A DNA stretch of 64,000 bases from Salarchaeum japonicum. Its GTDB lineage: Archaea > Halobacteriota > Halobacteria > Halobacteriales > Halobacteriaceae. Below are positions 43,616 through 52,740 of the stretch, piece after piece. The stretch covers positions 439,564 through 503,563 of the forward strand of contig NZ_CP085324.1 of assembly GCF_020614395.1 (NCBI RefSeq), written 5' to 3'. Every line of letters begins with the position of its first letter. The first letter of the stretch is position 1. The notes under the pieces were generated by a model. That model saw nothing but the letters and a program-made list of their open reading frames with translations. It was not told where the DNA came from and searched no databases. Made by a program: the position numbers and the translations under genes.

Positions 43616-44302
43616 CTACGCCACCTCCCCGGCGTCGGCGTACTCCTCGACCTGCACGCCCTCGCGGGTGACGGTGGCGACGGTGACGCCGTTCCCGCTC
43701 GCGGTGTCGCGCTCGCTCGCGCTCCCGACGGCGGACGCGGCGACCGCTCGCGCGTCCGCGGTGGTGAGGTCGTCGCGGTAGGCGTCTTCGAGCGCGCCGT
43801 ACGCGAGTTGCATCCCGCTCCCGCCGGCGGCGTACGTGTCGCGGAGCACGCCGCCCGCGCCGTCCACCTCGAAGACGTGGCCGCCGGTGTCGTCCACGCC
43901 GCCGAGCAGGGGGCTGACCTGCAGGCCGGAGGTTCGGAGGACGTTCCCGGCGAGCGTGGAGAGCGCGGTCATCGAGGGGTCGGTGCCGCGGCGGTCGGCG
44001 TACAGCCGGGTTTCGGCGCGGAGGACGCGCACGAACTGCTGGAGGTGGCCGACGGTGCCGGAGAGCGCCGCGGCGGCGGTCGGGTGGACGGGTTCGACCT
44101 TCCGCACGTGCTTGTTGGTGACGACGCGGCCGCCGACGCTGGCACGCCGGTCCGCGGCGAGCACGACGCTCTCGTCGGCGACGACGCCGACGACGGTGGT
44201 TCCGGTCTCCGCGCCCTCGCCGGGTTCGGGCGAGACGAGGCCGGGGTTCGATTCGTGGAGCGCGCGCCGACCGGCGGGGTCGGACTCGGCTGGTGTTTCC
44301 AT
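43616..44302 (-). CDS. proteasome subunit beta
   Basis: 228 aa with a 34-residue propeptide ending AETG, then TTVVGVVADESVVLAADRRAS, so T35 becomes the catalytic Thr1 and the ADRRAS Asp is Asp17. A Lys follows in KHVRKVEP, aligning with catalytic Lys33 (one residue offset). Gene order is beta then alpha in one operon, 0 nt apart. It is a proteolytic chamber subunit. Confidence 0.93.
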   Translation of the reverse strand: METPAESDPAGRRALHESNPGLVSPEPGEGAETGTTVVGVVADESVVLAADRRASVGGRVVTNKHVRKVEPVHPTAAAALSGTVGHLQQFVRVLRAETRLYADRRGTDPSMTALSTLAGNVLRTSGLQVSPLLGGVDDTGGHVFEVDGAGGVLRDTYAAGGSGMQLAYGALEDAYRDDLTTADARAVAASAVGSASERDTASGNGVTVATVTREGVQVEEYADAGEVA

Positions 44303-44349
44303 ACTCCCGCTTGGGCCGACCCACGCAAATATGTTAGCTAAAATATATT

Positions 44350-44979
44350 TTAGCGGCGGCGCGAACGATACAGCGGCCCCGCGAGCAGGAGGACGGCGAT
44401 CAGGACGCACGCGCCGACGAGCACCGGATCGAACGCGCTCTTCGGACTGAACGAATCGAGCGACGACCCGATGCCCACCGCGGCTATCGTCCACGGGAGT
44501 TCCCCCACCAGCGTCCCGGCGACGAACGCCCGCGCGGGGACGCCGGCGATACCCGCGCCCGCCGACACGACTTCCGCCGGGGTCGGCGCGAGCCGCGCCG
44601 CGACGACGCCACGGGTGTCCCCCGCGGCCGCGAAGTACCGCTCGCCGCTCTCGCGAACCGGACCGAGCACGCGCCCCGCCGTCGGCAACCGGTCGCCGAC
44701 GTAGTACGGAATCAGGCTCGTCCCCACCGCGCCCACGAGCGCTATCGGCACGCCGAGAACGAGACCGTACTTGTACCCGACGAGCACCGAGAGCGCGGAC
44801 ACCGGCCACGCGAGAAACGGCCGCACGACGTACAGACCCACGAGAATCAGGGGGAACCACGGGCTCGCCACGACCCCGCGCACCCGCGCCAGCACGCCCT
44901 CCGGCACGAGCAGGGCGAGCGCCACCACTAGCGCGGCCGCCAGCGCCACGAGCACTACCCGCCGCGACACCGACACCAT
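44350..44979 (-). CDS. TVP38/DedA-type membrane protein
   Basis: 209 aa, about five membrane segments: VALAAALVVALALLVPEGV, FPLILVGLYVVRPFLAWPVSA and a family region LSVLVGYKYGLVLGVPIALVGA, then ARLAPTPAEVVSAGAGIAGV. VTT-domain proteins are often implicated in lipid scrambling or polyprenyl transport; function here is not determined. It is preceded by AT-rich sequence (TTAGCTAAAATATATTT) just 3' of psmB start. Confidence 0.8.
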   Translation of the reverse strand: MVSVSRRVVLVALAAALVVALALLVPEGVLARVRGVVASPWFPLILVGLYVVRPFLAWPVSALSVLVGYKYGLVLGVPIALVGAVGTSLIPYYVGDRLPTAGRVLGPVRESGERYFAAAGDTRGVVAARLAPTPAEVVSAGAGIAGVPARAFVAGTLVGELPWTIAAVGIGSSLDSFSPKSAFDPVLVGACVLIAVLLLAGPLYRSRRR

Positions 44980-45037
44980 ACCCGGAATCCGACACCGAAC
45001 GCTAAATGTCTTGTACTCCGCGGTCGGGTTCTCCCGT

Positions 45038-45388
45038 ATGGACGCGGTCGAAGCGGGCGTCGAACTCCTCGCCGCGATGGACGACGACACGCTCTCCGTC
45101 GCCGACGCCGTAGACCGACTCGAAGCCGTCACCACCCACCCCGAGAAGACCCGGCGCATCCTCGACGAAGCCGAATCCCGCGGCATCATCGACCGCGACG
45201 CCAGCGAACTCACGTTCACCAAGGGCGGCTACGGCGGCTTCGACCCCGACATCGTCACGAAGGACGGCGACTTCACGTGCCGGCGCTGCGGCACCGCCAT
45301 CTCCACCGGCTACTTCCTCGACCTCGACACGGGCGAACTCGGCCCGTTCGGCTCCTCCTGCGTCCGCAAAGTCACCGGTCGCGAATAG
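45038..45388 (+). CDS. DUF5830-like protein, winged helix plus zinc knuckle
   Basis: 116 aa. N-terminal helical/winged-helix-like part (EAGVELLAAMDDDTLSVADAV, HPEKTRRILDEAESRGII), then a zinc-binding FTCRRCGTAISTGYF ... GPFGSSCVRKV. I match this with the haloarchaeal DUF5830 family; function unknown. The 3' end overlaps 17 nt with the convergent PH-like gene. Confidence 0.7.
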   Translation: MDAVEAGVELLAAMDDDTLSVADAVDRLEAVTTHPEKTRRILDEAESRGIIDRDASELTFTKGGYGGFDPDIVTKDGDFTCRRCGTAISTGYFLDLDTGELGPFGSSCVRKVTGRE

Positions 45389-46379
45389 TCTCCCGCAGGG
45401 CCTCGATGCGCTCGCGCTGCTCGTCCAGCAACTCCGACTGCCGCGCGACGAGCGCCTCCTGCTCCGCGATGTACTCCGCCTGCTGTTCGACGGTCTCCTC
45501 CAGGTCGTCCAGTTCCGCCCGGAGTTCCTCCACATCCACCGACGGCTCCGGCTCGGACTCCGACTCCGCCACCTGCGCGCTCGCCTGCCCGCCGTTCGTC
45601 TGTCCGCCGTTCGCCTGCCCGTTCGCGTCCGCCTCAGCTGGGGCGTCCACCGGTTCGCTCGCGTCGTCGCGGCCGCCGAGCGGTTCGATGTCGTCGTTGT
45701 CGAACGCCACCGCGCTCCCCGGGTCGCCCGCCGGCTGGTCGCTCGCCACCGCGCGCCGGAACTCCTGGTAGGTGTCGGCGTCGTGCGCTGCGAACAGCGC
45801 GTCCTCCACCGTCTCCCGCACGTCCCGGAACGAGTCGTTCGGGGCCTTGATGCGCTGCGTGCGCCCCGTCGTTTCGAGGACGAGCTGGCTCGCCACGCTC
45901 CCCTCCTCCGTGTCGATGTCCGTCACCTCGTCGAAGACGATTTCCTCGTAGTCGTCGTCCCATACCGCCGCGCCGACGTGCTTCACGAGCCGGTCGCTCG
46001 TCACGATGAGCGTGAGTTCGCTGAACCGATACGTCCGCTTCACCGTCTCCCCCGGCGCGGTCACGTCCGCGTGGTTCAACACGCCCGCAATAATCGGGTG
46101 GAGCGCGTCGTCCAGCTTCCCCGCCGGCACCGTCAGCGTCTCCTCGCCCTCCAACCCGTAATCGAGGGTCACCTTCGACTTCCGCCGGCCCTCCGACACC
46201 GTGATGCGCTCGGCGGCGTGCGGGTACTCCTCCACCGACTCGTCGCTCAACAGCCCGTCCGCCCGGTACGCGAGCGTCCGCGTCGCCGTGACGAACAACG
46301 CGTCCTCGCCGCGGAGCGGGATGCGCGCCGCGACGCTCTCACCGTCGAGCGCCGCGTCCACGGCCGCAGGTACGTCCAT
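45372..46379 (-). CDS. haloarchaeal protein with two PH-like domains and coiled-coil tail
   Basis: 335 aa. Two related about 90-residue units (residues about 24-100 and 115-200) of PH-like beta pattern: ALFVTATRTLAYRADGLL and LTLIVTSDRLVKHVGAAVW. A low-complexity acidic/Gln linker (ANGQANGGQTNGGQASAQ) is followed by a C-terminal coiled coil (about 280-335). Possibly a membrane- or protein-scaffold; related to what I know as DUF7115. Function unknown. Start at 46379. Confidence 0.7.
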   Translation of the reverse strand: MDVPAAVDAALDGESVAARIPLRGEDALFVTATRTLAYRADGLLSDESVEEYPHAAERITVSEGRRKSKVTLDYGLEGEETLTVPAGKLDDALHPIIAGVLNHADVTAPGETVKRTYRFSELTLIVTSDRLVKHVGAAVWDDDYEEIVFDEVTDIDTEEGSVASQLVLETTGRTQRIKAPNDSFRDVRETVEDALFAAHDADTYQEFRRAVASDQPAGDPGSAVAFDNDDIEPLGGRDDASEPVDAPAEADANGQANGGQTNGGQASAQVAESESEPEPSVDVEELRAELDDLEETVEQQAEYIAEQEALVARQSELLDEQRERIEALRETIRDR

Positions 46380-46472
46380 ACCCCCGAAAAACGCACCTGC
46401 GGACATAAACCCGGCGGGTCACCCGGCCCAGATGAGAACCTTAATAGGCGACAGCCGTCTACCGGAAACCGA

Positions 46473-46625
46473 GCCCGGGTGGCTTAGTCTGGTCATAGCG
46501 CCGCACTCATAGGGTTCCGAGATTCGGTGCGGCAGCCATTCGGTGGCTGTGCGTGTCCCCCGAGGCCCGCCGAGCCTCGAACCTGGGACATGCGGAGGCC
46601 GAGGGTTCGAACCCCTCCCCGGGCA
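46473..46625 (+). tRNA. elongator tRNA-Met (CAT) with 78-nt intron
   Basis: Exons 46473-46511 and 46590-46625; intron 46512-46589 between positions 37 and 38. Acceptor stem GCCCGGG/CCCGGGC, anticodon stem CCGCA/TGCGG, loop CTCATA|A. The intron pairs GGTTCCGAG with CCTCGAACC near its ends, giving a bulge-helix-bulge for the splicing endonuclease. Haloarchaeal elongator tRNA-Met introns are known. A decayed copy of the 3' end follows (46765-46785). Confidence 0.93.
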
Positions 46626-46790
46626 CTTTCTGACGAACCGACGAGCGTTAGCGAGTCGTTCGTCGAAACGCCCCGTGAGGGTTCGAACGAGACGAGTCAC
46701 AGCGACCGACCCGTGGGAGACCGACCGTCTCGGCGTAGTTCAACGCGAGCGGGGTGAGCGTGCAGAACCCCCTTCCCGGGCATTTTCCCG
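46626..46790 (+). repeat. decayed tRNA-Met trailer module
   Basis: A stem GACGAACCGAC/GTCGTTCGTC-like lies just after the tRNA, then AGGGTTCGAAC (46678-46688, inverted T-arm). A degenerate tail copy GAACCCCCTTCCCGGGCATTTT (46765-46785) resembles the tRNA 3' end and its following ACTTT. It has the same organisation as the Leu and Val loci but is more mutated. Confidence 0.6.
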
Positions 46791-46897
46791 TCGTCGCTCG
46801 CATCGGTGAGCGACAGCCCCGTGAAACTAACGGGGTGGTCTCACCGGGTGGGCGTCGGCGGGTGTTTTTATCTGGTGTGGGCGTGTCAGTACGCGTG

Positions 46898-47341
46898 ATG
46901 TACGACCGTATCCTCTTGGCGACTGACGGAAGCGAGGCGTCCGCGGACGCTATCGAACACGCTGTGGCGCTGGCGGAGGCGACGGGTGCGACGCTGCACG
47001 CGCTGTACGTGGTGGACGAAGACGTGTACTCGGCGTACTCGGGCGACGAGTACGTCCAGGAGCACGAGGGATTGGAGAGCGGGCTGGAGGAGGCCGGCGA
47101 GGACGCGCTCGCGGCCGTCGAGTCCGCGGCCGACGACGTGACCGTGGTGACCGAGCTGGTGCACGGGCGACCGTCGGACGAGATTCTCGCGTACGGGAAC
47201 GACCACGACGTCGACCTCATCGTCGTCGGGACGCGCGAGCGGTCGGCGGCGTACCGGAACCTCCTCGGGAGCGTGACGGAGCGCGTCGTCCGCATCGCGT
47301 CGCGGCCGGTGACGGTCGTGAAGACGCAGGTCGAGGACTAG
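46898..47341 (+). CDS. universal stress protein (UspA family)
   Basis: 147 aa. MYDRILLATDGSEASADAIEHAV, VDLIVVGTRERS and the ATP-binding-type end G-S-V-T-E-R-V-V-R-IASRPVTVV. Probably a nucleotide-binding dimer involved in stress adaptation. Preceded by about 107 nt of G+C-rich region after tRNA-Met trailer. The gene overlaps 4 nt with the next convergent gene. Confidence 0.93.
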   Translation: MYDRILLATDGSEASADAIEHAVALAEATGATLHALYVVDEDVYSAYSGDEYVQEHEGLESGLEEAGEDALAAVESAADDVTVVTELVHGRPSDEILAYGNDHDVDLIVVGTRERSAAYRNLLGSVTERVVRIASRPVTVVKTQVED

Positions 47342-48021
47342 AGTCGCCGGCGAACCGCTGTTTCTATCTGCGGACTCCAGTAGAGGGTGGCGAGCGCGAC
47401 GACGTAGACGAGGGTGGAGGCGTCCCACGTGTACGCGGTCGCGCCGGCGAACGTGCTCGCGCCGAGCAGGGGGACGAGGAGGCTCATCGTGCAGCCGACG
47501 CAGGAGAACAGGCCGAGGACGGCGGACGCGACGATGCGGGTGGCGTCGAGCAGGCGGGCGTAGAGGACGTACGCGAGCGCGAGATACCCGATTAGTTTGA
47601 ACGGGACGAGGGTGAGTTGGACGCCGAGCGCGCGGGCGGTGACGATGGGACCCCAGCCGGGCATCACCCAGGAGACGGAGAACGCGGTGCCGGCGTGCGG
47701 CGGGTTGACGACGGGGAGGAAGAGCAGGCCGCCGACCGCGGCGAGCACGGCGAAGTAGCCCGCGGCGAGCGCGCCCGAGACCCGTCTGGTTCGCGCGCTC
47801 GGGTCGCGTTCGCGAACCCAGCGGCGGGTGTGGACGACGGCGAGCAGACCGAGGTTAATCCAGACGAACGGGTAGACGACGTACCGGGGTTCGGTCACCC
47901 AGCCCGGCGTAATCGCGAGGTAGAAGACGACGAGCGTGAGTTCCGACCAGACGACGACCCCCCAGGCGGCGAGCGTCTGGGGGTCGAATCGGTCGAGGAC
48001 GCCGGACGCGCGCGTTGCCAT
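47338..48021 (-). CDS. multi-pass membrane protein, function unknown
   Basis: 227 aa with about six hydrophobic helices (e.g. VVVWSELTLVVFYLAITPGW, GYFAVLAAVGGLLFLPVV, YLALAYVLYARLLDA). It contains LGLFSCVGCTMSLLVPLLGAS with two Cys (CVGC) in a membrane segment. No family assigned. Convergent with uspA. Confidence 0.7.
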   Translation of the reverse strand: MATRASGVLDRFDPQTLAAWGVVVWSELTLVVFYLAITPGWVTEPRYVVYPFVWINLGLLAVVHTRRWVRERDPSARTRRVSGALAAGYFAVLAAVGGLLFLPVVNPPHAGTAFSVSWVMPGWGPIVTARALGVQLTLVPFKLIGYLALAYVLYARLLDATRIVASAVLGLFSCVGCTMSLLVPLLGASTFAGATAYTWDASTLVYVVALATLYWSPQIETAVRRRL

Positions 48022-48061
48022 ACTCGTGGTTCGCGCTCCTGTGAGTAAAGCGGTGTGGAGT

Positions 48062-48484
48062 TCAGACCGGGGCCGCGGCGGCGGACGGCCGCACCGCGTC
48101 CGCCTCCGCCCGCCACGCGTCCGCCTTCGACGCCGCGATGTCGTCTACGACGCGGTCGATGCGCGCGCCGCCGGTGTGGAACTCCGTGAACAACCGCATC
48201 AGGTCTTCCGCGACGTGGTGGGCGTCCGCGAGCGACGGCACCGCGGCTATCTGGATGGTCGTCACGTCCTCGGGGCCGCTGCCGTGCCGGAGGTCGACCC
48301 GGTAGCCCTTGTTCGAGTCGTCCACGCGGTCGGGGACGCGGCCGGGCGCGAGCACGACCCAGATGTCGCGGTCGATGTGCTCGTACTCGATGACCGGGTG
48401 CGGGTCGTACTTGCGGCCCACGTCCTCCTCGTACTCGGGGTCGTCGTGTCGCCAGTTCGGCGGAACGGTCAACCCATCAGACAT
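48062..48484 (-). CDS. conserved hypothetical protein
   Basis: 140 aa, soluble: RHDDPEYEEDVGRKYDPHPVIEYEHIDRDIWVVLAP, TTIQIAAVPSLADAHHVAEDLMRLFTEFHTGGARIDRVV. I do not recognise the family. Start is the ATG at 48484 (MSDGLTVPPNW) rather than the M eight codons upstream. Confidence 0.6.
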   Translation of the reverse strand: MSDGLTVPPNWRHDDPEYEEDVGRKYDPHPVIEYEHIDRDIWVVLAPGRVPDRVDDSNKGYRVDLRHGSGPEDVTTIQIAAVPSLADAHHVAEDLMRLFTEFHTGGARIDRVVDDIAASKADAWRAEADAVRPSAAAAPV

Positions 48485-48695
48485 GTCTCGTCCTTCACGC
48501 GGCCCCACTAAACCACTACCGGCCCCGAACTCCGCGCGGGGCGTCGGCGGACGAGAACGTTCGATAAAACGTCTCGCGCTCGCTCGCCGGCCGATAAAAC
48601 ATCGCGAGTCGCGCTCGTGGAGCGTGTGAAACGTCCTGAAACCACGCCAACGGTTGACCCGTTATATGGGGATGGGTGGTGTAGGACGGGATGTG

Positions 48696-48929
48696 ATGTC
48701 GAGCCCTTCAACCGCTCACGATAACAGCCGCGTCGGGTCGCGAACGCTTCCCCTGGGCGTCCCGAAACCCCTCGAAGCCGTCGGGTTCTGGAGCGCGGTC
48801 GCCCTCCCCTTCCTCTACGTCCCCCTGTTCGTCGCGGGACTCCCGTCGGCGGACGCGCAGGTCGCGTTCGCCGCGCTCGTCCTCGCGCACGCCGTGACCC
48901 TCTTCCTCGGGCACGGCTACGAGGCCTAA
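48696..48929 (+). CDS. small membrane protein
   Basis: 77 aa with two hydrophobic segments (about 30-48 and 55-72) and a 25-residue polar N-terminus. TTATATGG at 48662 is a good TATA box for this start. The 48485-48695 gap upstream has a repeated CGATAAAAC motif but no gene. Confidence 0.55.
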   Translation: MSSPSTAHDNSRVGSRTLPLGVPKPLEAVGFWSAVALPFLYVPLFVAGLPSADAQVAFAALVLAHAVTLFLGHGYEA

Positions 48930-48936
48930 GCGAACG

Positions 48937-50652
48937 TTAGTCTCGCCGCACGGCCGGGTTCGTCACCGCGCCCTGGGCGGCCGAGCCGAACAAGTCCCCG
49001 TACTTCCGCAACACGCCGGAGTCGTACTGCTGGTCGGGTTCCTCGCGCTCCCGGACGCGCTCTTCTACCTCGTGGCGGTCGAGGTCGACGGAGAGTTCGC
49101 GGTTCGGGATGTCCACCGTCACGGTGTCGCCGTCCTCGACGCCCGCGATTGGGCCGCCGGCCGCCGCCTCGGGCGCGACGTGCCCTATCATCGGGCCGCG
49201 GGTCGCGCCGCTGAACCGGCCGTCGGTGAGGAGCGCCACGTCGTCCTCGTGGCCCTGCCCGACGACGGCCGCGGTGACGCCGAGCATCTCCCGCATCCCG
49301 GGGCCGCCCTGCGGGCCCTCGTTCCGGATGACGATGACGTCCCCGCTCGCGATTTTCCCGGTCTGGACGTACTCCATCGCGTCCTCCTCGTTCTCGAACA
49401 CGCGCGCCGGTCCCTGGTGGTAGAGTTCGTCGTCGCCCGTCACCTTGAGAACCGCGCCGTCGGGCGCGAGGTTCCCCGTCAAGACCTTTATCGCGCCCTC
49501 CTCGTGGAGCGGGTCGTCCGTCGTGTAGAGGAAGTCCGTCTCGATGTCGTCGTCCGCGGGCAGGTCGAGTTCGTCGAGTTCCTCCGCGATGGTGCGGCCG
49601 GTGACGGTCATCGCGTCGCCGTGCATGTACCCGCCCTCGACGAGGCGGCGGACGATGATGGGAACGCCGCCGACGGCGTGGAGGTCGTTCATCACGCGCT
49701 CGCCGCCGGGCTGGAGGTTCGCGATTTTCGGCGTGCGGTCGCTGATGGTGTTGAAGTCCTCGATGTCGAGGTCGATACCGGCTTCGGCGGCGAGCGCGAG
49801 CAGGTGGAGGACGGCGTTCGTCGAGCCGCCGAGCGCGACCTGGAGCGCGATGGCGTTCTCGAACGACTCCCGGGTGAGGATGTCCGAGGGTTTCCGGTCG
49901 TTCTCGACGGCGTCGAGCACGAGGTCGCCGGCGTCCCGCGCCACGTCGTAGCGCTCCTCGGACTCGGCGGGCGCGCTCGCAGACCCGAGGGGGGCGAGGC
50001 CGAGCGCTTCGCTGATGGACGCCATCGTGTTCGCGGTGAACATCCCGCCGCAGGAGCCCGCGCCCGGGCAGGCGTGACACGCCATCTCCTCGATTTCGTC
50101 CTCGTCCATCTTCCCGGAGGACACCGCGCCGACCGCCTCGAAGACGTTCTGCACGGTGATGTCGCGGCCCTCGTGCTCGCCGGGCATGATGGAGCCGCCG
50201 TAGAGGAAGACGGTCGGGAGGTCGGTGCGGATGGCCGCCATCATCATCCCGGGGAGGTTCTTATCGCAGCCGGCGACGGTGACGAGCGCGTCCATGCGCT
50301 CGCCGAACGACACGAGTTCCACCGAGTCCGCGATGACCTCCCGGCTGATGAGGGAGGCCTTCATGCCCTCGTGGCCCATCGAGATGGCGTCCGAGATGGT
50401 GATGGTGCCGAACTCGATGGGCATCCCGCCCGCGTCCTCGACGCCCTCGTAGGCCGCGGCCGCCACGTCGTCCAGGTGGACGTTGCACGGCGTGATGTCG
50501 GCGGCGGGGTTGGCGACGCCGACCATCGGCTTCGAGAGGTCGTCTCGGTCGTAGTCCATCGCGTAGAACATCGCGCGGTGGGGTGCGCGCTCCGGGCCCT
50601 CCGTGACTTCGGCGCTCCGAAGCCCCGGGTCTTTCGTGGGGTGGTCGCTCAT
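48937..50652 (-). CDS. ilvD: dihydroxy-acid dehydratase
   Basis: 571 aa. Iron-sulfur cysteines in [12 protein letters not shown] and [16 protein letters not shown], plus PCNVH. Other family signatures: [22 protein letters not shown] and GEREHEG-type EMLGVTAA. It makes 2-keto acids in Ile/Val synthesis. No other ilv genes are adjacent. Start [13 protein letters not shown]; longer upstream frame is antisense to the next promoter. Confidence 0.96.
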   Translation of the reverse strand: MSDHPTKDPGLRSAEVTEGPERAPHRAMFYAMDYDRDDLSKPMVGVANPAADITPCNVHLDDVAAAAYEGVEDAGGMPIEFGTITISDAISMGHEGMKASLISREVIADSVELVSFGERMDALVTVAGCDKNLPGMMMAAIRTDLPTVFLYGGSIMPGEHEGRDITVQNVFEAVGAVSSGKMDEDEIEEMACHACPGAGSCGGMFTANTMASISEALGLAPLGSASAPAESEERYDVARDAGDLVLDAVENDRKPSDILTRESFENAIALQVALGGSTNAVLHLLALAAEAGIDLDIEDFNTISDRTPKIANLQPGGERVMNDLHAVGGVPIIVRRLVEGGYMHGDAMTVTGRTIAEELDELDLPADDDIETDFLYTTDDPLHEEGAIKVLTGNLAPDGAVLKVTGDDELYHQGPARVFENEEDAMEYVQTGKIASGDVIVIRNEGPQGGPGMREMLGVTAAVVGQGHEDDVALLTDGRFSGATRGPMIGHVAPEAAAGGPIAGVEDGDTVTVDIPNRELSVDLDRHEVEERVREREEPDQQYDSGVLRKYGDLFGSAAQGAVTNPAVRRD

Positions 50653-50750
50653 ACCACGAACTGGCGCTCGGGACGAATAAACCCACCCGACCGAACAGAC
50701 GTTGCCGGACGACCGGAAGCTACACCCGCCGGGAGGTTCGACACCGCAGT

Positions 50751-51686
50751 ATGCACGTCGCGGTCGCACACTACCCGGAGGGCGCGGGCCACGCCACCCG
50801 AATGCTCGCGGTCACGCGCGAACTCGAAGCCCGCGGCGCGCGCGTCTCGCTCGCGGGCGGCGGCCCAGGCGAACGCTTCGCCGACCTCCTCGGGTACGAC
50901 GAGTACGTCCCCACGCGCGTGGACTTCATCGGGGACTACCAGGACGGCGGCGGCCTCGCGGACGTTCTCACCGGCAGTCTCCCGGACAGCGCGCGCCGCG
51001 TCCGCGACTTCTACCGCTGGCTCCGCCGCGAGAACCCGGACGCGCTCGTGACGGACGACATGTTCGCGGCGATGGCCGCGCCGATGGCGCGCGTCCCGCT
51101 CTACGTCTGCACGCACAACGCGCCCGGCCTCTACGACGACACGGTCGAGCGCGCGGGCGCGTGGGCGCTCACCGCCTACCAGGTCGCGGCGGCCCGCGAC
51201 TTCCTCTTCCCCGCGGTCTGGCCGCCCGGGGACGCCGACCCGATGGGCGTCTCGCGGATTCCGCCGCTCGCCCTCGACGCGGACGCGCCCGTCGTCGGCG
51301 ACCCGGACGTGGTGATGGTACCGAGCACGTACTCGGACGAACTCGACGCGGCCGCAGACGGCCTCCGCGAGAACGGGCGGCGGGTCACCGTCGTCGGCGG
51401 CGACGGCTGGGAGCCGGTGGCGTCGATGCTGCCGACGCTCCGCGCCGCGAACCTCGTCGTCTGCCCCGGGTACTCGACGGTGATGGAGGCCGCCGTCGCC
51501 GGCACGCCCACCCTCATCTATCCGTTCACGAGCGAGCAGCGCGGCGTCGCCCGCCTCGCCGCCCGCGCCACCGGCTTCCGCACCGTCACCAGTTCCGGCG
51601 AGGTCGTCGCGGCCGCCGCCGATCCGCCCGACCCGCCCGCGTTCGAGAACGGCGCGGGCGTCGTCGCGGACGCCGTGCTCTCGTAG
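50751..51686 (+). CDS. GT-B glycosyltransferase-like protein
   Basis: 311 aa, MurG/UDP-glycosyltransferase fold: [21 protein letters not shown] (N-terminal Rossmann), [11 protein letters not shown], and the C-terminal donor-binding [25 protein letters not shown]. Probably sugar transfer to lipid or protein; substrate unknown. It is followed 49 nt later by the beta-RFAP synthase gene. Confidence 0.8.
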   Translation: MHVAVAHYPEGAGHATRMLAVTRELEARGARVSLAGGGPGERFADLLGYDEYVPTRVDFIGDYQDGGGLADVLTGSLPDSARRVRDFYRWLRRENPDALVTDDMFAAMAAPMARVPLYVCTHNAPGLYDDTVERAGAWALTAYQVAAARDFLFPAVWPPGDADPMGVSRIPPLALDADAPVVGDPDVVMVPSTYSDELDAAADGLRENGRRVTVVGGDGWEPVASMLPTLRAANLVVCPGYSTVMEAAVAGTPTLIYPFTSEQRGVARLAARATGFRTVTSSGEVVAAAADPPDPPAFENGAGVVADAVLS

Positions 51687-51735
51687 GCGTTACCGGTGTC
51701 GAAACCGGCTTTTCCGTACTCTCCGAGGTGTCCGT

Positions 51736-52716
51736 ATGGCCGTTCGCGTCTCCGCGCCCGCCCGCCTCCACTTCGGGTTCTGCAACCTCTCGCTCGCCCA
51801 CGAGCGCCTCTACGGGAGCCTCGGCGTCGCGCTCGCCGAACCCCGCACCGTCGTCACCGCCGAACCCGCCGATTCCGTCGTCTGCGACCACCCGACCGCC
51901 CGCGAGCACGCCGCCCGCGCCACCAGTCTCCTCGACGTGTCCGGCGCGCGCGTCTCCGTCGAGGACGAACTCCCGCGGCACGTCGGCCTCGGGAGCGGCA
52001 CCCAGCTCGCGCTCGCCGTGCTCGCCGCCGTCGCACGCGCGCACGACCGAGAGCCGCGCGTCAGGGAGCGCGCGCCGGCGCTCGGCCGCGGCGGCCGGTC
52101 CGGCGTCGGCGTCGCCGGGTTCGAGTCCGGCGGGTTCGTGCTGGACGCCGGACACCCGACCGAGCGGTTCACCGCGGAAGCGCCCGACCCAGGCGGCTGG
52201 ACGGTTCCCGGCGTCGCCGCGCGCCACGAACTCCCCGACGACTGGCGGTTCGTGCTCGCGCTCCCGGACGCCGACCCCGGCCGGCACGGCGACGCGGAGG
52301 AGACGAGCATGCGCGCCGCCGTCGAGGACGCCGACCCTGGCGTCGCGGACGCCATCGCGGGCCTCGTCGTCCGACGCGTCCTCCCCGCCGCCGCGGACGG
52401 CGACCGCGGACGGTTCGGGCGGGCGGTCGCGGAACTCGGCCGCCTGAACGGGCAGTGGTACGCGGACGAACAGGGCGGCGTCTACCGGCCGCCCGCGGGC
52501 GCGGTGGTGGACAGCCTCCGCGCGTCCCCCGCGGTCTCCGGCGCGGGCCAGTCCTCGTGGGGGCCGGCCGTGTACGCGGTCACGGACGCGACGCACGCCG
52601 CGGAAGCCCGGCTCGCCGCGCGGGACGCGCTCGACGACGCCGACTGCGACGGCCGCGTGCGCGTCGTCCGCCCCGACGACGACGGCGCGCGCGTCGAATC
52701 CAACCCCAACTCGTAA
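51736..52716 (+). CDS. beta-ribofuranosylaminobenzene 5'-phosphate synthase family protein
   Basis: 326 aa GHMP-like fold. SAPARLHFGFCNLSLAHERLYGSLGVAL is the family start, HVGLGSGTQLALAVLAAVA the phosphate-binding loop. In methanogens MptG condenses PRPP with 4-hydroxybenzoate or pABA in methanopterin synthesis; in haloarchaea a folate-like C1-carrier route is plausible. mptA at 18 kb is an earlier step. Confidence 0.85.
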   Translation: MAVRVSAPARLHFGFCNLSLAHERLYGSLGVALAEPRTVVTAEPADSVVCDHPTAREHAARATSLLDVSGARVSVEDELPRHVGLGSGTQLALAVLAAVARAHDREPRVRERAPALGRGGRSGVGVAGFESGGFVLDAGHPTERFTAEAPDPGGWTVPGVAARHELPDDWRFVLALPDADPGRHGDAEETSMRAAVEDADPGVADAIAGLVVRRVLPAAADGDRGRFGRAVAELGRLNGQWYADEQGGVYRPPAGAVVDSLRASPAVSGAGQSSWGPAVYAVTDATHAAEARLAARDALDDADCDGRVRVVRPDDDGARVESNPNS

Positions 52717-52740
52717 GCACTCCCCCGCCGTCTCTCCCGT

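Noticed and set aside
48531-48660. Regulatory tandem repeat CGATAAAAC
   Set aside because: Two imperfect copies in a GC-rich gap; too little to separate from chance.
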